Positions 1-10,083 of a DNA stretch of 32,926 nt are shown piece after piece. Numbering within the stretch: position 1 is the stretch's first letter; each line of letters starts with the position of its first letter. The notes below the pieces were generated by a model. That model made no database searches. It was not told where the DNA came from and worked only from the letters and a program-made list of their open reading frames with translations. The stretch is from Candidatus Collierbacteria bacterium (lineage in GTDB: Bacteria; Patescibacteriota; Microgenomatia; UBA1400; MFAQ01). The stretch lies in assembly GCA_903884375.1 (NCBI GenBank), contig CAISER010000021.1:1-32926 (forward strand), written 5' to 3'. A program made the translations under genes and the position numbers.

Positions 1-267
1 ACTACCGGAATACGGCTGTACATTAATATGTTCCAGTTTAAAAAGTTTTTTTCCTCTTTCAATTGCCAAGTTTTCAATCTCGTCCATTACTCCATTCCCC
101 TGATAGTATCTTCTTCCTGGGTACCCTTCGGCATATTTATTGGCCAAAACAGAACCAACAGCTTCCCGTACTGCTCTACTGGCATAGTTCTCAGATGCAA
201 TCAAAGAAAGCGTTTCGTTTTGACGCTTTGCTTCTTTTTCAATCAAACCGGTAATTAAATCATTCAT
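1..267 (-). CDS. glyA: Serine hydroxymethyltransferase, N-terminal part (runs off window start)
   Basis: Reverse-strand translation [89 protein letters not shown] is a typical SHMT N-terminus ([23 protein letters not shown]). Not in the ORF track. Confidence 0.94.
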   Translation of the reverse strand, partial: MNDLITGLIEKEAKRQNETLSLIASENYASRAVREAVGSVLANKYAEGYPGRRYYQGNGVMDEIENLAIERGKKLFKLEHINVQPYSGS

Positions 268-308
268 TCCCTAATTTTATCCTACTTCGCCTCAAGAAAT
301 ATCAAATT

Positions 309-935
309 TCATATCATTCCAAATTCTTTCAATACCGATAAGGAATCAATTAACACTTTTTCTTTGCTTTGCGAGGCATCAATGACTCTCCAAAAATCAG
401 GGAAGTTCTCTGCCAGTTCCAAATACGCCTCTCTTACTCGCTTATGAAACTCCAATTCTTTTACATCATATCTATCAGTATCGCTACAACAAGATTTTCG
501 TTGCATTGCCAACTCAGGCAACAAGTCAAAATGCAAAACCAAATCAGGCAACAAACCGTTTGTTGCCATTTTGCTGACTGCCAAAATAATTTCTCTATCA
601 ACCCTTTCACTTCCTTGGTAGGCAAAGGTTGAAAACCAATATCGATCCAAAAAAACTCCTCTTCCGGGTTTTGAACCTTCCAGTATTGGAATTACTTCCA
701 TATTTATCAAATTAGCTCTAGCCGCACTATAGCCAAATAACGATGCCATCGGGTCAATTTCCCAATCATTATGTTGCTGAACCGCTTCTCTCATCGCTTC
801 GCCAAACTCAGTGCCACCTGGTTCACGAAAAAATTTCCACCCTTCCAACTCTTTTTTAATTCCCTCTACTGCTGTCGTCTTCCCGACTCCACTTCCGCCC
901 TCAGCTACCACAAACGGCTTTCTATTTTCTTTCAT
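309..935 (-). CDS. tmk: Thymidylate (dTMP) kinase
   Basis: P-loop EGGSGVGKTT, FREPGGTEFGEAMR, and DRYWFSTFAYQG motifs. Confidence 0.95.
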   Translation of the reverse strand: MKENRKPFVVAEGGSGVGKTTAVEGIKKELEGWKFFREPGGTEFGEAMREAVQQHNDWEIDPMASLFGYSAARANLINMEVIPILEGSKPGRGVFLDRYWFSTFAYQGSERVDREIILAVSKMATNGLLPDLVLHFDLLPELAMQRKSCCSDTDRYDVKELEFHKRVREAYLELAENFPDFWRVIDASQSKEKVLIDSLSVLKEFGMI

Positions 936-1155
936 TTTCTGTCCTTTGTATTGCTAAAAAAGTATCCATTATTATTTCGGGCAACTCCGCTTTTGGATCA
1001 TTTACATATTTTCGATATTCAAACAAAACATCCTCCAAAGTAGTCATTACTGCCGTCTCTTTTTTCTTTTCCCGATTCTGCTTTTCCATTTCGCAAACTT
1101 CTCCTTGACCACCTACATATCGTTTATGAAAAATACTTTCAAATTTTTCTGTCAT
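922..1155 (-). CDS. Small hypothetical protein overlapping the tmk start by 14 nt (probable translational coupling)
   Basis: 77-aa ORF ending inside the tmk start region, same strand. Confidence 0.6.
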   Translation of the reverse strand: MTEKFESIFHKRYVGGQGEVCEMEKQNREKKKETAVMTTLEDVLFEYRKYVNDPKAELPEIIMDTFLAIQRTENERK

Positions 1156-1197
1156 TAACCAACTTAATTCAAATATCCCCTTTTGTCTAGACCGACC

Positions 1198-2514
1198 TTA
1201 AAACTTCATTCCCAAAATACTTCCAAACATCAACAAAACCGCAAGAGTCATCAAACCAAGGGTTATCCAAGCGATTATTTTTCCCCACCAAGTCGTCTTA
1301 TATCTACCCACCACCTTGTTATCGTCAGCCAACGAAATAACCATAGCGATTAAGGGAACCGAAATAACCCCATTAATAATTGCCGAATAATATAAACTTT
1401 TAATCACACTAATTCCTAATAGATTCATTAAGTAACCCAACACTGTAGCTAAAATCAATACTCGATAAAATCCCCGCGCTTGATGATATTTTTTTGACAA
1501 ACCTTCTTTAATATCCAGACCATCAGCTACTGCGTAACTTGCCGAACCTGCCAACACAGGGATAGACACCAAACCAACGCCAACGATTCCCAAAGTCAAT
1601 AATAAATATGCTTCATTCCCAGCGATTGGCCTTAATGCCAACGCCACATCTTGAATTGATTCAATAGCAAAAACTCCCTTCTTGTGTAATGTTGCTGCTG
1701 TGGTAATTAAAATAAAAAAACCAATAATGTTGGAAAACACCATTCCCAATACGGTATCCCAACGCATTAATCTTATTCTGTTAATACCGACTTTTGGATC
1801 TTGATTAAAATCTTTTATTATTTTTTCATCAATTTCTTCTTCGACTTCTTCAGAGGTTTGCCAAAAGAAAAGATAAGGAGAAATTACCGCTCCCAAAAAA
1901 GCGACCATTGTCATCAAATATTTGATATCCAACTGTATTGAGGGAACAAATGAGTATCGCAATATTTGGCTCCAATCTTGCTTAACCATCAAACCCGTAA
2001 CCACATATGCCAAAAGTGATAGACCCAGCCACTTCAAATAGACCACATATTTCTTGTATGGTACCAATACTTCCATTAATAAAACAACAACTGCCAATAC
2101 CAAGAGCCACAAATACACCGGTAAACCAAAAACCATGTTTAATGATGCCGCCATAATTCCTAAATTAGCTCCAATACTAATCGTGTTGGATACAAATAAA
2201 ATTGTTATCGCAATCCACATTAATTCTTTCGACCGATATTTTTTAATTACCCCAGCCAATCCCATTCCGGTAAGCATTCCGATCCGACCACACATTTCTT
2301 GAATCACAATCATAGCCGGTGTCAAAAACACATTTATCCAACTTAGAGCATATCCGTAAACTGTCCCGGCAATAGAATATGTTGTGACACTTACCGGATC
2401 ATCATCTGCAGCTCCAGTAATAAATCCAGGACCAACTTTTTTTAAGATTACTTGTATTTTCTTCCCAAGAGCCATAGATTCATCATAAAACATAACCAGG
2501 TAATTTGATATCAT
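1198..2514 (-). CDS. NRAMP-family divalent metal transporter-like membrane protein
   Basis: GPGFITGAADDDPVSVTTYSIAGT resembles the NRAMP TM1 region (DDDPSGI.TYS variant); multi-TM. Start uncertain: ATG at 2475 (MALGKKIQVILKKVGPG) is also plausible. Confidence 0.83.
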   Translation of the reverse strand: MISNYLVMFYDESMALGKKIQVILKKVGPGFITGAADDDPVSVTTYSIAGTVYGYALSWINVFLTPAMIVIQEMCGRIGMLTGMGLAGVIKKYRSKELMWIAITILFVSNTISIGANLGIMAASLNMVFGLPVYLWLLVLAVVVLLMEVLVPYKKYVVYLKWLGLSLLAYVVTGLMVKQDWSQILRYSFVPSIQLDIKYLMTMVAFLGAVISPYLFFWQTSEEVEEEIDEKIIKDFNQDPKVGINRIRLMRWDTVLGMVFSNIIGFFILITTAATLHKKGVFAIESIQDVALALRPIAGNEAYLLLTLGIVGVGLVSIPVLAGSASYAVADGLDIKEGLSKKYHQARGFYRVLILATVLGYLMNLLGISVIKSLYYSAIINGVISVPLIAMVISLADDNKVVGRYKTTWWGKIIAWITLGLMTLAVLLMFGSILGMKF

Positions 2515-2521
2515 TAGCCCA

Positions 2522-3565
2522 GTGTATTATCTTTTTCTTCTACCTTTTGTAGTTTTGGCAATCCGTACTCTCATCAGTATCTATTCCTCCTCTCTTCTTG
2601 ATTTTTCCATGTACCTCTCCGCTACCAATTATTTTCTTTCAGGTCACAATCCCTATCTTGCCATTACTCCCCAAGTTTACCCTCCCGCTTTTTTGTATTT
2701 TATGACTCTTTTTGCTTTCATTCCTATAGAGTATGCTCGAGTAATCTATACGTCTCTCTCACTTGTCGCTTTTTTTCTTTCACTTCATCTTCTTCTCAAA
2801 AGATTTTCTTTAAAAATCCAAGTCTTAATTTCTTTTATCGTTTTTCAACTTTTTCCGGTTAAGTTTGCCCTTGCTCAAGGTCAAATAAATTTTTTTGTTC
2901 TTCTAGGCTTTGTGTTAATTTACCGTTTTATGATTCAAAAGAAAGATTTATTAGCTAGTTTGACTCTTGCTATTATTACCATTGCAAAACTTAACCCAAT
3001 TCTTCTTTTATTCTATTTTCTCGTCCTTAAAAAATATCGCCTCATCATCTACTGCCTTGTTACCCTTCTGTTTCTCAATCTTGCTATTGATCTTTCTACA
3101 TCACACAATCTCTTACTTTCCTTTTTCCAAGGTACCTTTTTTCGTACCACCAACCCCCCTCTTGATTACTACAATCAATCCCTCCCCGCTCTACTTTCTC
3201 GTCTAAATCTTTCCTCAATATCAAATAGTGTTGGTGTCTTCTTTCTCTCTATCTCCACCATTTCCTTTATTAAAAATTATTCACAAACCAAAAAATTCTT
3301 CACTTTATTTCTGCTTACTATTCTGCTTATCTCTCCCATTACTTGGCAGCACTATCTTTTCTGGTCCATTCCTGCTTTTTTCTATTTATTTCTTGACAGT
3401 CAAAAACCTCCCTTAATTTTCATTTTTCTTGCTCTTTTGTTAATCAATATCAATTTAAAAAATCCTCTTCCTTTTGGAAACGTCCAACTTATCTACTCCC
3501 ATGCTACCATTGGCTTATTTCTTCTCTATATTCTCGTCCTCAAATCCAAACCGAAATCCTCATAA
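2522..3565 (+). CDS. Membrane glycosyltransferase, GT87 (DUF2029)-like
   Basis: GTG start; DFSMYLSATNYFLSGHNPY...YPPAFLYF motif and ~10 TM segments. Confidence 0.75.
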   Translation: MYYLFLLPFVVLAIRTLISIYSSSLLDFSMYLSATNYFLSGHNPYLAITPQVYPPAFLYFMTLFAFIPIEYARVIYTSLSLVAFFLSLHLLLKRFSLKIQVLISFIVFQLFPVKFALAQGQINFFVLLGFVLIYRFMIQKKDLLASLTLAIITIAKLNPILLLFYFLVLKKYRLIIYCLVTLLFLNLAIDLSTSHNLLLSFFQGTFFRTTNPPLDYYNQSLPALLSRLNLSSISNSVGVFFLSISTISFIKNYSQTKKFFTLFLLTILLISPITWQHYLFWSIPAFFYLFLDSQKPPLIFIFLALLLININLKNPLPFGNVQLIYSHATIGLFLLYILVLKSKPKSS

Positions 3566-3632
3566 ATAATAATTCTTCCTTTTTGGCTATCCATTAATCG
3601 AACGTTTATATACAAATATCGCTATAAAAAAA

Positions 3633-3653
3633 TCCCCCGGTATTAGCGGGGGA
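3633..3653 (-). terminator. Intrinsic terminator of thyX
   Basis: Hairpin TCCCCCG/CGGGGGA followed on the minus strand by ATTTTTTTAT. Confidence 0.85.
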
Positions 3654-3659
3654 AAAATC

Positions 3660-4550
3660 TTAAACTTTTGAGTGTAAAGAGGCAAGAGCCGGTGTTCCGT
3701 CAGCCAACTTCACCGTTTTGTAATCACTAAGAATATTCGGCAAAAATGGTTGCAAACAAAGAAAAACGTTATACACAACTCGACGGATTTCGATTTCGGC
3801 ATGTTCACTAACTCTTTGTTCAATAATATTCCGCCATGCTCTAACATTCCCTGTAATGATTATTGGCGCCTCAGTTTCATTTGGAAGAATTGCCCGGGAA
3901 CATTGCTGAATTTTCTTTTTTAAATCTGTTTTTCTTTCTGCCGAAAGAATTTCTTCGCCACTTTTCTGCTTGTTAAGCAAATAATCGGTCGTCCAGACAT
4001 ATTCATTTTTACAAGCATCAATTCTGTCCAAGAAATATGTATGCAGTGCCATATTATTAACAAATTCAGGCCTTTCAACAAAACGCAGGGTTGCTTCTCC
4101 TACATATCTCTGAGACACTTGAGAAAACCCGCATCCTGCTCGGTGGCGGACAATTTCGTGAGTAAAACTACGACTCACTCCCCAGATTGCCATCGTAAAA
4201 TTTGCATGTTCCATAATACTGCCGTGTTTATGCAATTTGATATTTTCAAAATACTGTTCGGCGTTATTATTCCAGGTTCTTTCGGGACCAAAGGCGAGAT
4301 AACACCACTGTCCTGCGGTTTTCGATAATTCTTCTGCCGAACTCAGCTTAATCGAATCATCTAAATACTTCAAAAAACCAAGTTCTTCAGGAAAACCTTC
4401 AAGGAAATTTGCCAAACCGGAAATATCTACTTCTGGTCGTCCTATCATTGCCATTCCTGGTGTCCTTAAATATTTCACTTTCTGAGTAGTTTCAAATACC
4501 TCAGAACCAATATACGGGAAACCACTTTTGGTATAGCTGATCATTCTCAC
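3660..4550 (-). CDS. thyX: FAD-dependent thymidylate synthase ThyX
   Basis: EHANFTMAIWGVSRSFTHEIVRHRAGCGFSQVSQRYVGE signature; upstream SD AAAAGGAGAG. Confidence 0.93.
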   Translation of the reverse strand: MRMISYTKSGFPYIGSEVFETTQKVKYLRTPGMAMIGRPEVDISGLANFLEGFPEELGFLKYLDDSIKLSSAEELSKTAGQWCYLAFGPERTWNNNAEQYFENIKLHKHGSIMEHANFTMAIWGVSRSFTHEIVRHRAGCGFSQVSQRYVGEATLRFVERPEFVNNMALHTYFLDRIDACKNEYVWTTDYLLNKQKSGEEILSAERKTDLKKKIQQCSRAILPNETEAPIIITGNVRAWRNIIEQRVSEHAEIEIRRVVYNVFLCLQPFLPNILSDYKTVKLADGTPALASLHSKV

Positions 4551-4595
4551 TCTCCTTTTTAAAGTTCGGTTGGCTGTAATTTTACACCAATAAAA

Positions 4596-4617
4596 TGCCC
4601 CGAGACAAATCGGGGCA
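4596..4617 (-). terminator. Intrinsic terminator downstream of the 4628-5137 ORF
   Basis: 8-bp stem TGCCCCGA/TCGGGGCA followed on the minus strand by TTTTATT. Confidence 0.8.
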
Positions 4618-4627
4618 ATAAATTAAC

Positions 4628-5137
4628 TTACACTAGCTTAAACGTCCTTTCGGCCATTTTATGACCTACTCTTCCTTTCCCTAAAATATGTGCGTGGCTT
4701 ATCACCTTGAGTTCTTCTTTGGGATGCCAATCTCCCAGATAATACTGCACAAAGAAGGCATCACTGTCTTCACCGTCTGCCACTTTGTCCAGCGATTCTG
4801 CCGGTAGATTTTTGGGGATATCATCCAACTCGTATGTCTCATCCAAACGGTCAACCGGACGAACCACACCGTAGTGTTTCTCGAATGGATTAAGTTCGGG
4901 ATAAAGCTTTGCAAAATCAATCCAAAAGTTATATCCCAACGGCTTCAAGGTTTCATCGACCTTGATAATGACCTTAAAGGGGAAGACGTCAATACTTCCG
5001 ATTACTACATTTTCCAGGAAGTTACATATATAAACTTGATCACTATTGTTTTTATATATCACCCATGGAAGATGAAAAATATTCACCTCTTCAATATATT
5101 TTGTGCCTTTTGGCATTGGAAAAATCACCTGAAACAT
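4628..5137 (-). CDS. Hypothetical protein
   Basis: 169-aa ORF with SD (GAGGAGGATTTATG) and a downstream terminator; no recognised family. Confidence 0.75.
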   Translation of the reverse strand: MFQVIFPMPKGTKYIEEVNIFHLPWVIYKNNSDQVYICNFLENVVIGSIDVFPFKVIIKVDETLKPLGYNFWIDFAKLYPELNPFEKHYGVVRPVDRLDETYELDDIPKNLPAESLDKVADGEDSDAFFVQYYLGDWHPKEELKVISHAHILGKGRVGHKMAERTFKLV

Positions 5138-5219
5138 AAATCCTCCTCACAATAGAATTGTAACGTTCTTAATCGTGGCTATTTTACGTCTTACTTCTTC
5201 AAATGTCAATCCTATAGGC

Positions 5220-7229
5220 TTATTCCCCCACTTCTTCCTTCTTTACTCCAGGTTTGTGCCAACTGGCCCAAGTGCAATTTGGATAGTCCTCACAGCCATA
5301 AAAGTCCCTGCCTGTTCTGGTCTTTTTCAAAACAACCCTTTTGCCACATTTCTCACAGCTTACTCCATCCACATACTCGATATACGGAGCCGTATATTTG
5401 CACTCCGGATAACGGGAACAAGATAAAAATTTGCCATACTTGCCATCACGGATTACTACATCACCCTCTTTGCAGGTGGGACACTTTTCTCCAGTACTAA
5501 CTGTCGGGACACCAACTCTTGCACTATCTTTATCCACTTTAATTAATTTCTCACTAAATGCTCCCCAAAATTGACTTAGCATTTTATTCCATTTTAGTTT
5601 TCCCTCAGCTATCTCGTCCAGTTCATTCTCCATCTTGGCCGTAAACTCATAATCCATCTGAATCGGAAAATTATCCATCAAAAAATCTACCACGGCCATA
5701 CCAATTGATGTTGGCACAAATTTTCTTTCTTTTTGATCAACATAACGTCTGTCAATAATGGTGGAAATAATCGCTGCATAAGTTGACGGACGGCCAATTC
5801 CCCTCTTTTCCAACTCTTTGATAAGTGAAGCATCATTGTATCTTGCTGGTGGCTGAGTAAATTTTTGTTCTCCATTAACCTTCTTTTTATCTATTTTTTC
5901 TCCATTTTCCAGTATCGGCAATACTTGTTGTTCATCTTTGTTTTTTTCCTTTAAAAACAACTTCTTCCAACCATCGAATTTGATAACTGCTCCATTGGCA
6001 GTTAACTCGTTATCTCCGGCACCGACCACTACTTTGGTGTCGTCAAATACTGCGTCGGCCATCTGGCAACCAATAGTTCTTCTCCAAATCAGCGAATAAA
6101 GCTTTTCTTGATCGTGAGCCATTTCTTGACCAATAAATTTATCAGGCGAAACTTCAATATGTGTTGGCCGAACCGCTTCGTGGGCTTCCTGTGCCACCAC
6201 TTTTCCGGCTGTTTTATATATTCTTGGTGTAGCTGGTAAATACTTTGCTCCATAAATATCTTCAATATATTTTCTAACAGCCTCAAGTGCTACGGGAGCT
6301 AAATTAAAAGAATCAGTACGATGATAAGTAATATCACCTTGTTCATATAATTTTTGCGCCACATTCATGGTTTTCTTAGCCGACCAAGACAATACATTTG
6401 CTGCCGCTTGTTGCAACGTTGAGGTTTTAAATGGTGGATGCGGGTACGCTTTTCGTTCTGACTTTTTAACATTTAAAACCACATAATCGGCGTTTTCCAA
6501 CTCCGATAAAATCTTTTTAGCTGTTTCACTATCGTGTACTTCCGCTCTCTTACCGCCAATTTTGGCTAACTCAATCTCAAACAACTCTCCTTTTTTTGTC
6601 TCCACCGTAACCAAAATCTGCCAATACTCAACCGGCTTAAATTTATCTATCTCACGCTCACGTTCGACAATCAGACGCACCGCCACGCTTTGGACTCTTC
6701 CTGCCGAAAGACCACGACGCACCTTTTTCCATAATATTGGCGAAAGCTTGTAACCCACCAACCGATCTAGGAAACGCCTGGCTTGTTGAGCATCAACCAA
6801 GTTCATATCTATGTCTCTCGGATGCTCTAAAGCCTCCAAAATGGCTTCCTTGGTAATCGAGTGAAATGCAATACGTTTAAACTTCAGTTTCTCTTTTTTG
6901 GCAATCCTTCGAGAATCCATCAAGATATGCTCCACATGCCAAGCAATAGCTTCACCTTCACGATCAGGATCGGAAGCCAGAATAATCTCATCAGCCTTAG
7001 TTGCCGCATCCTCAAGTTTCTTCACCTGTTCTCCCTTACCTTCCATCAGCTCATACGAGGGTTTAAACTCATACTCTCCTTTTCCTTCTTCTTTTATTTC
7101 AATTCCAAACTTGCTCTTAGGCAAATCACGTACATGTCCCATCGAAGCCATGATTTGGTAATCCGAGCCTAAATACTTTCCTAAACTTTTTGTTTTGGTT
7201 GGAGACTCAACAATAATTAATTTATGCAT
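5220..7229 (-). CDS. topA: DNA topoisomerase I with C-terminal zinc-ribbon repeats
   Basis: MHKLIIVESPTKTKSLGKYLG, DPDREGEAIAWH, GLSAGRVQSVAVRLIV, and two C-terminal four-Cys zinc fingers. Confidence 0.97.
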   Translation of the reverse strand: MHKLIIVESPTKTKSLGKYLGSDYQIMASMGHVRDLPKSKFGIEIKEEGKGEYEFKPSYELMEGKGEQVKKLEDAATKADEIILASDPDREGEAIAWHVEHILMDSRRIAKKEKLKFKRIAFHSITKEAILEALEHPRDIDMNLVDAQQARRFLDRLVGYKLSPILWKKVRRGLSAGRVQSVAVRLIVEREREIDKFKPVEYWQILVTVETKKGELFEIELAKIGGKRAEVHDSETAKKILSELENADYVVLNVKKSERKAYPHPPFKTSTLQQAAANVLSWSAKKTMNVAQKLYEQGDITYHRTDSFNLAPVALEAVRKYIEDIYGAKYLPATPRIYKTAGKVVAQEAHEAVRPTHIEVSPDKFIGQEMAHDQEKLYSLIWRRTIGCQMADAVFDDTKVVVGAGDNELTANGAVIKFDGWKKLFLKEKNKDEQQVLPILENGEKIDKKKVNGEQKFTQPPARYNDASLIKELEKRGIGRPSTYAAIISTIIDRRYVDQKERKFVPTSIGMAVVDFLMDNFPIQMDYEFTAKMENELDEIAEGKLKWNKMLSQFWGAFSEKLIKVDKDSARVGVPTVSTGEKCPTCKEGDVVIRDGKYGKFLSCSRYPECKYTAPYIEYVDGVSCEKCGKRVVLKKTRTGRDFYGCEDYPNCTWASWHKPGVKKEEVGE

Positions 7230-7313
7230 TACTCTTAAAAATATACAGTAAAAACAACCTGGGCATTTTACTACATTCCATTAAACCAAAAAAATACCCT
7301 CTCGGCTACCATC

Positions 7314-8831
7314 TTATTTCAAAAACAAAGGCACCAGCTCTTTGGCAATTGGTGCCGCCACAGTGCTACCCTCACCACCTTCCTCAACCAAAACAGTCAC
7401 CACCACCCAATCTTTGACATTACTTCCGACAGGAATGACCATTGTCAGCCAAGCGTTAGGTAAAGTATCTTCTCCTCCTTTTTGGGCTGTACCTGTTTTG
7501 CAATATATTTTTCCACCATATTCATACAAAGGATATGCCGTTCCCCCGTGACTACAAGCGGCCATCATTCCCTCCAGTATCGTTTTTCTATTTTGTTCAC
7601 CAATTTTCAAATCAACACAGCTCGAACTTCCCACAATTCTGGGTGGACATTTAATTCCCGAAATTACCGCAGCAGTCATCATATTAATTTGTAGTGGAGT
7701 TGCCATCACATCACCCTGTCCTATTGCCAAGTGATAAGTATTTCCCAAAAACCATTTTGTTCCCAAACTTTTTTCTCTCCAGTAAGGAGATGGCATAAAA
7801 CCCGACGACTCTCCCGGCAAATCAATTCCTGTCTTTTCACCTAAACCGAACTTTTTACTCCAGTAAACCAGCTTATCTACCCCAATCGCTTCTCCAATTT
7901 TATAAAAGAAAATATCATTACTTCGAGCAATTGCTTTAACTACATTTATTTTGCCCTCTGTCTGGCCGTATTTATCCAATAGCCAGTTTCCATAACGATA
8001 ATCACCAATCACAATCTCTCCACTATCTTCGATTAAACTATCCTTTACTATTTTCCCTTCTTCCAAAGATGTCAACGCTGGAACCAATTTATAAACCGAA
8101 CCAGGAGCAAAATCCCCTGATAATGCTCGATTAAACAATGGTTTTTTTAAATCGTCTTTTAATAAATCATTAACTTCTTTATAATCTCCGCCAAAATCGC
8201 TTCTCTTGCCATTCTCCACAAATAAATTGGAATCGTATGAAGGCGTCGATACCAAGGCCAACACTTTTCCATCCACCGTTGTTGCCACCACTGCCCCGCT
8301 TTTACCAACTTTAGTTAATGCATTTTTTAAACTCGAAAAGGCCATTTGTTGTACCGATAAATCGATATTAGTCACTAAGTTTTCTCCCGGCACCGGCTCT
8401 TTTCGAACAATCTCCGTTCTTCTTGTCCCCTGGGCGGTTTCTTCCACAACTGTTTCTCCAGCAATTCCCGCCAGTCTATTTTGATACTCACTCTCCAAAC
8501 CTGTCTTGCCAACTAATATCTCTCCGTTTTCTCCAACCTCGGAAGGTTTCCCGATATATCCAACTAGTCCAGCCGCTATCTCTCCCATTGGATAATACCG
8601 TACTAAACTCCCGTTATTATCAATATTCATCGCCAAGTATTTTCCGTTTTTATCACTGATTACTCCCCGTTTTGCCGATATGAGTTCTGTTTTAACCATG
8701 TTTCCTTTCGCCAAATCCGAAAAATGACCTCCCATAAAGACTGTTAAAAAAAACACTCTTGAAAATCCTAAAGCAAACAACAAAATCAAAACAATTCCAG
8801 CTGATACATACTGTTTGTTCTCGCTCATCAT
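7314..8831 (-). CDS. mrdA: Penicillin-binding protein 2 (transpeptidase)
   Basis: SxxK (GSVYK), SxN (SND) and KTG (KTGTAQ) motifs; N-terminal TM; next to mreD/mreC. Confidence 0.92.
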   Translation of the reverse strand: MMSENKQYVSAGIVLILLFALGFSRVFFLTVFMGGHFSDLAKGNMVKTELISAKRGVISDKNGKYLAMNIDNNGSLVRYYPMGEIAAGLVGYIGKPSEVGENGEILVGKTGLESEYQNRLAGIAGETVVEETAQGTRRTEIVRKEPVPGENLVTNIDLSVQQMAFSSLKNALTKVGKSGAVVATTVDGKVLALVSTPSYDSNLFVENGKRSDFGGDYKEVNDLLKDDLKKPLFNRALSGDFAPGSVYKLVPALTSLEEGKIVKDSLIEDSGEIVIGDYRYGNWLLDKYGQTEGKINVVKAIARSNDIFFYKIGEAIGVDKLVYWSKKFGLGEKTGIDLPGESSGFMPSPYWREKSLGTKWFLGNTYHLAIGQGDVMATPLQINMMTAAVISGIKCPPRIVGSSSCVDLKIGEQNRKTILEGMMAACSHGGTAYPLYEYGGKIYCKTGTAQKGGEDTLPNAWLTMVIPVGSNVKDWVVVTVLVEEGGEGSTVAAPIAKELVPLFLK

Positions 8832-8832
8832 G

Positions 8833-9252
8833 TTAATAGTTTATCCTTATTGTTTCCGTTCTCTCAAACCATGAAAGTGCCAAAAATCCCGACAACAATA
8901 ATGCCAACACTTCCCAAATACTCCAACTCAAATCAAAGACAATATCAAATACAACACAACAAACAACTCCCAATAAAATGATTATCCATCCCATCTCCTT
9001 CCTGGCATTTAAAAGAAAAGATAGTCCCCCAACAACAACCAATATAAACAAACTCGGTAATCCTATCGAAAGCCCTTGAAGCACTGATATCAATACTCCT
9101 ATCACCAACGCTAACCAATAAACACCACTCCAATTTAATAGTGATAATAAAAATGGCCAGTATAAACCCCATCCCAAAACTCCCTCGCCCAATAGCACCA
9201 TTATTATTACTGCCGATACAGTTTTTATGGTATTCTTTGATTGCTTGTCCAT
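8833..9252 (-). CDS. mreD: MreD-like rod-shape membrane protein
   Basis: ~139-aa multi-TM protein between PBP2 and mreC. ATG at 9252 preferred (TATACT-N6-ATG); the 9258 start in the ORF track is TTG. Confidence 0.68.
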   Translation of the reverse strand: MDKQSKNTIKTVSAVIIMVLLGEGVLGWGLYWPFLLSLLNWSGVYWLALVIGVLISVLQGLSIGLPSLFILVVVGGLSFLLNARKEMGWIIILLGVVCCVVFDIVFDLSWSIWEVLALLLSGFLALSWFERTETIRINY

Positions 9253-9273
9253 ATCCAAAGTATATTCTAGTCT

Positions 9274-10038
9274 ATGACAAACACCAAAATTAATTTACTG
9301 ATTCTTCCTTTGTTGATTGCCATTCTTTTATCTACCCTCGGTAAACTTAAAATAAGTCCGGTAATTGACAATATTTTCTATACAATATTATCCCCCATTC
9401 ATTTCCCGATAGGTTTACTTCATCAAAATGTGGACCGTCAAATATCAAACATCAAAAACATTCCCAAATTAAGACAACAGTACCAAAATATTCTTTCCCA
9501 AAACGCTCGTTTACTTTCGGAAAACGAACAATTAAAACAATCTCTCGTTGATTCAAAAACTGTTAATTTAACTTCAAATTATAAATCTGTCCTTCCGGTG
9601 AGACTTACTGGTTCAATTGGAAGTAATTTGGTTTCTTCTTCACTACCTTTAGATAAAATCAAAAAAGGTCAACCTCTTGTTTTTGGAAAAATATTACTTG
9701 GTACAGTCTTGGACACAAAAGGTTCTATTGTTAATATCATTCCTTTGGACAACGAACGCATTGGCACTTTCGCAGTACATACTTCCTCTAATCAAAAGGG
9801 TCAATATCGCTTTATTGATAACTCTCCTCAGCTTACCGACATCTCCAGTTTATCTCCTATCGTTATTGGAGATTACGTCTTTACCGAACCAAGTGAATTA
9901 ATCCCAGGTAACCTCATCATTGGCAAAATCACCAAAATCATCTCCGCTCAACAAGAACCACTTCAAAAAGCCGAGATAAAACTGGAAACTGGCTTGAATG
10001 ACGTCTCTGAAGGCTTGACCATTATTATTCAACCATAA
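9274..10038 (+). CDS. mreC: Rod-shape determining protein MreC
   Basis: N-terminal TM, coiled coil (LSQNARLLSENEQLKQSLV), then a beta-rich MreC domain. Confidence 0.88.
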   Translation: MTNTKINLLILPLLIAILLSTLGKLKISPVIDNIFYTILSPIHFPIGLLHQNVDRQISNIKNIPKLRQQYQNILSQNARLLSENEQLKQSLVDSKTVNLTSNYKSVLPVRLTGSIGSNLVSSSLPLDKIKKGQPLVFGKILLGTVLDTKGSIVNIIPLDNERIGTFAVHTSSNQKGQYRFIDNSPQLTDISSLSPIVIGDYVFTEPSELIPGNLIIGKITKIISAQQEPLQKAEIKLETGLNDVSEGLTIIIQP

Positions 10039-10054
10039 TTTTTTTCCAAAAAAA

Positions 10055-10076
10055 TCCCCCTCCAAAAGGAGAGGGA
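10055..10076 (-). terminator. Hairpin terminator between mreC and the lipoprotein ORF
   Basis: TCCCCCTCC AAAA GGAGAGGGA (one mismatch); T-run on the minus strand; convergent genes. Confidence 0.7.
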
Positions 10077-10083
10077 AAACAAT

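Noticed and set aside
5175-7172. Multiple antisense ORFs inside topA (5175, 5279, 6562, 6861, 6898)
   Set aside because: Shadow frames of a strongly supported gene with no family signal.
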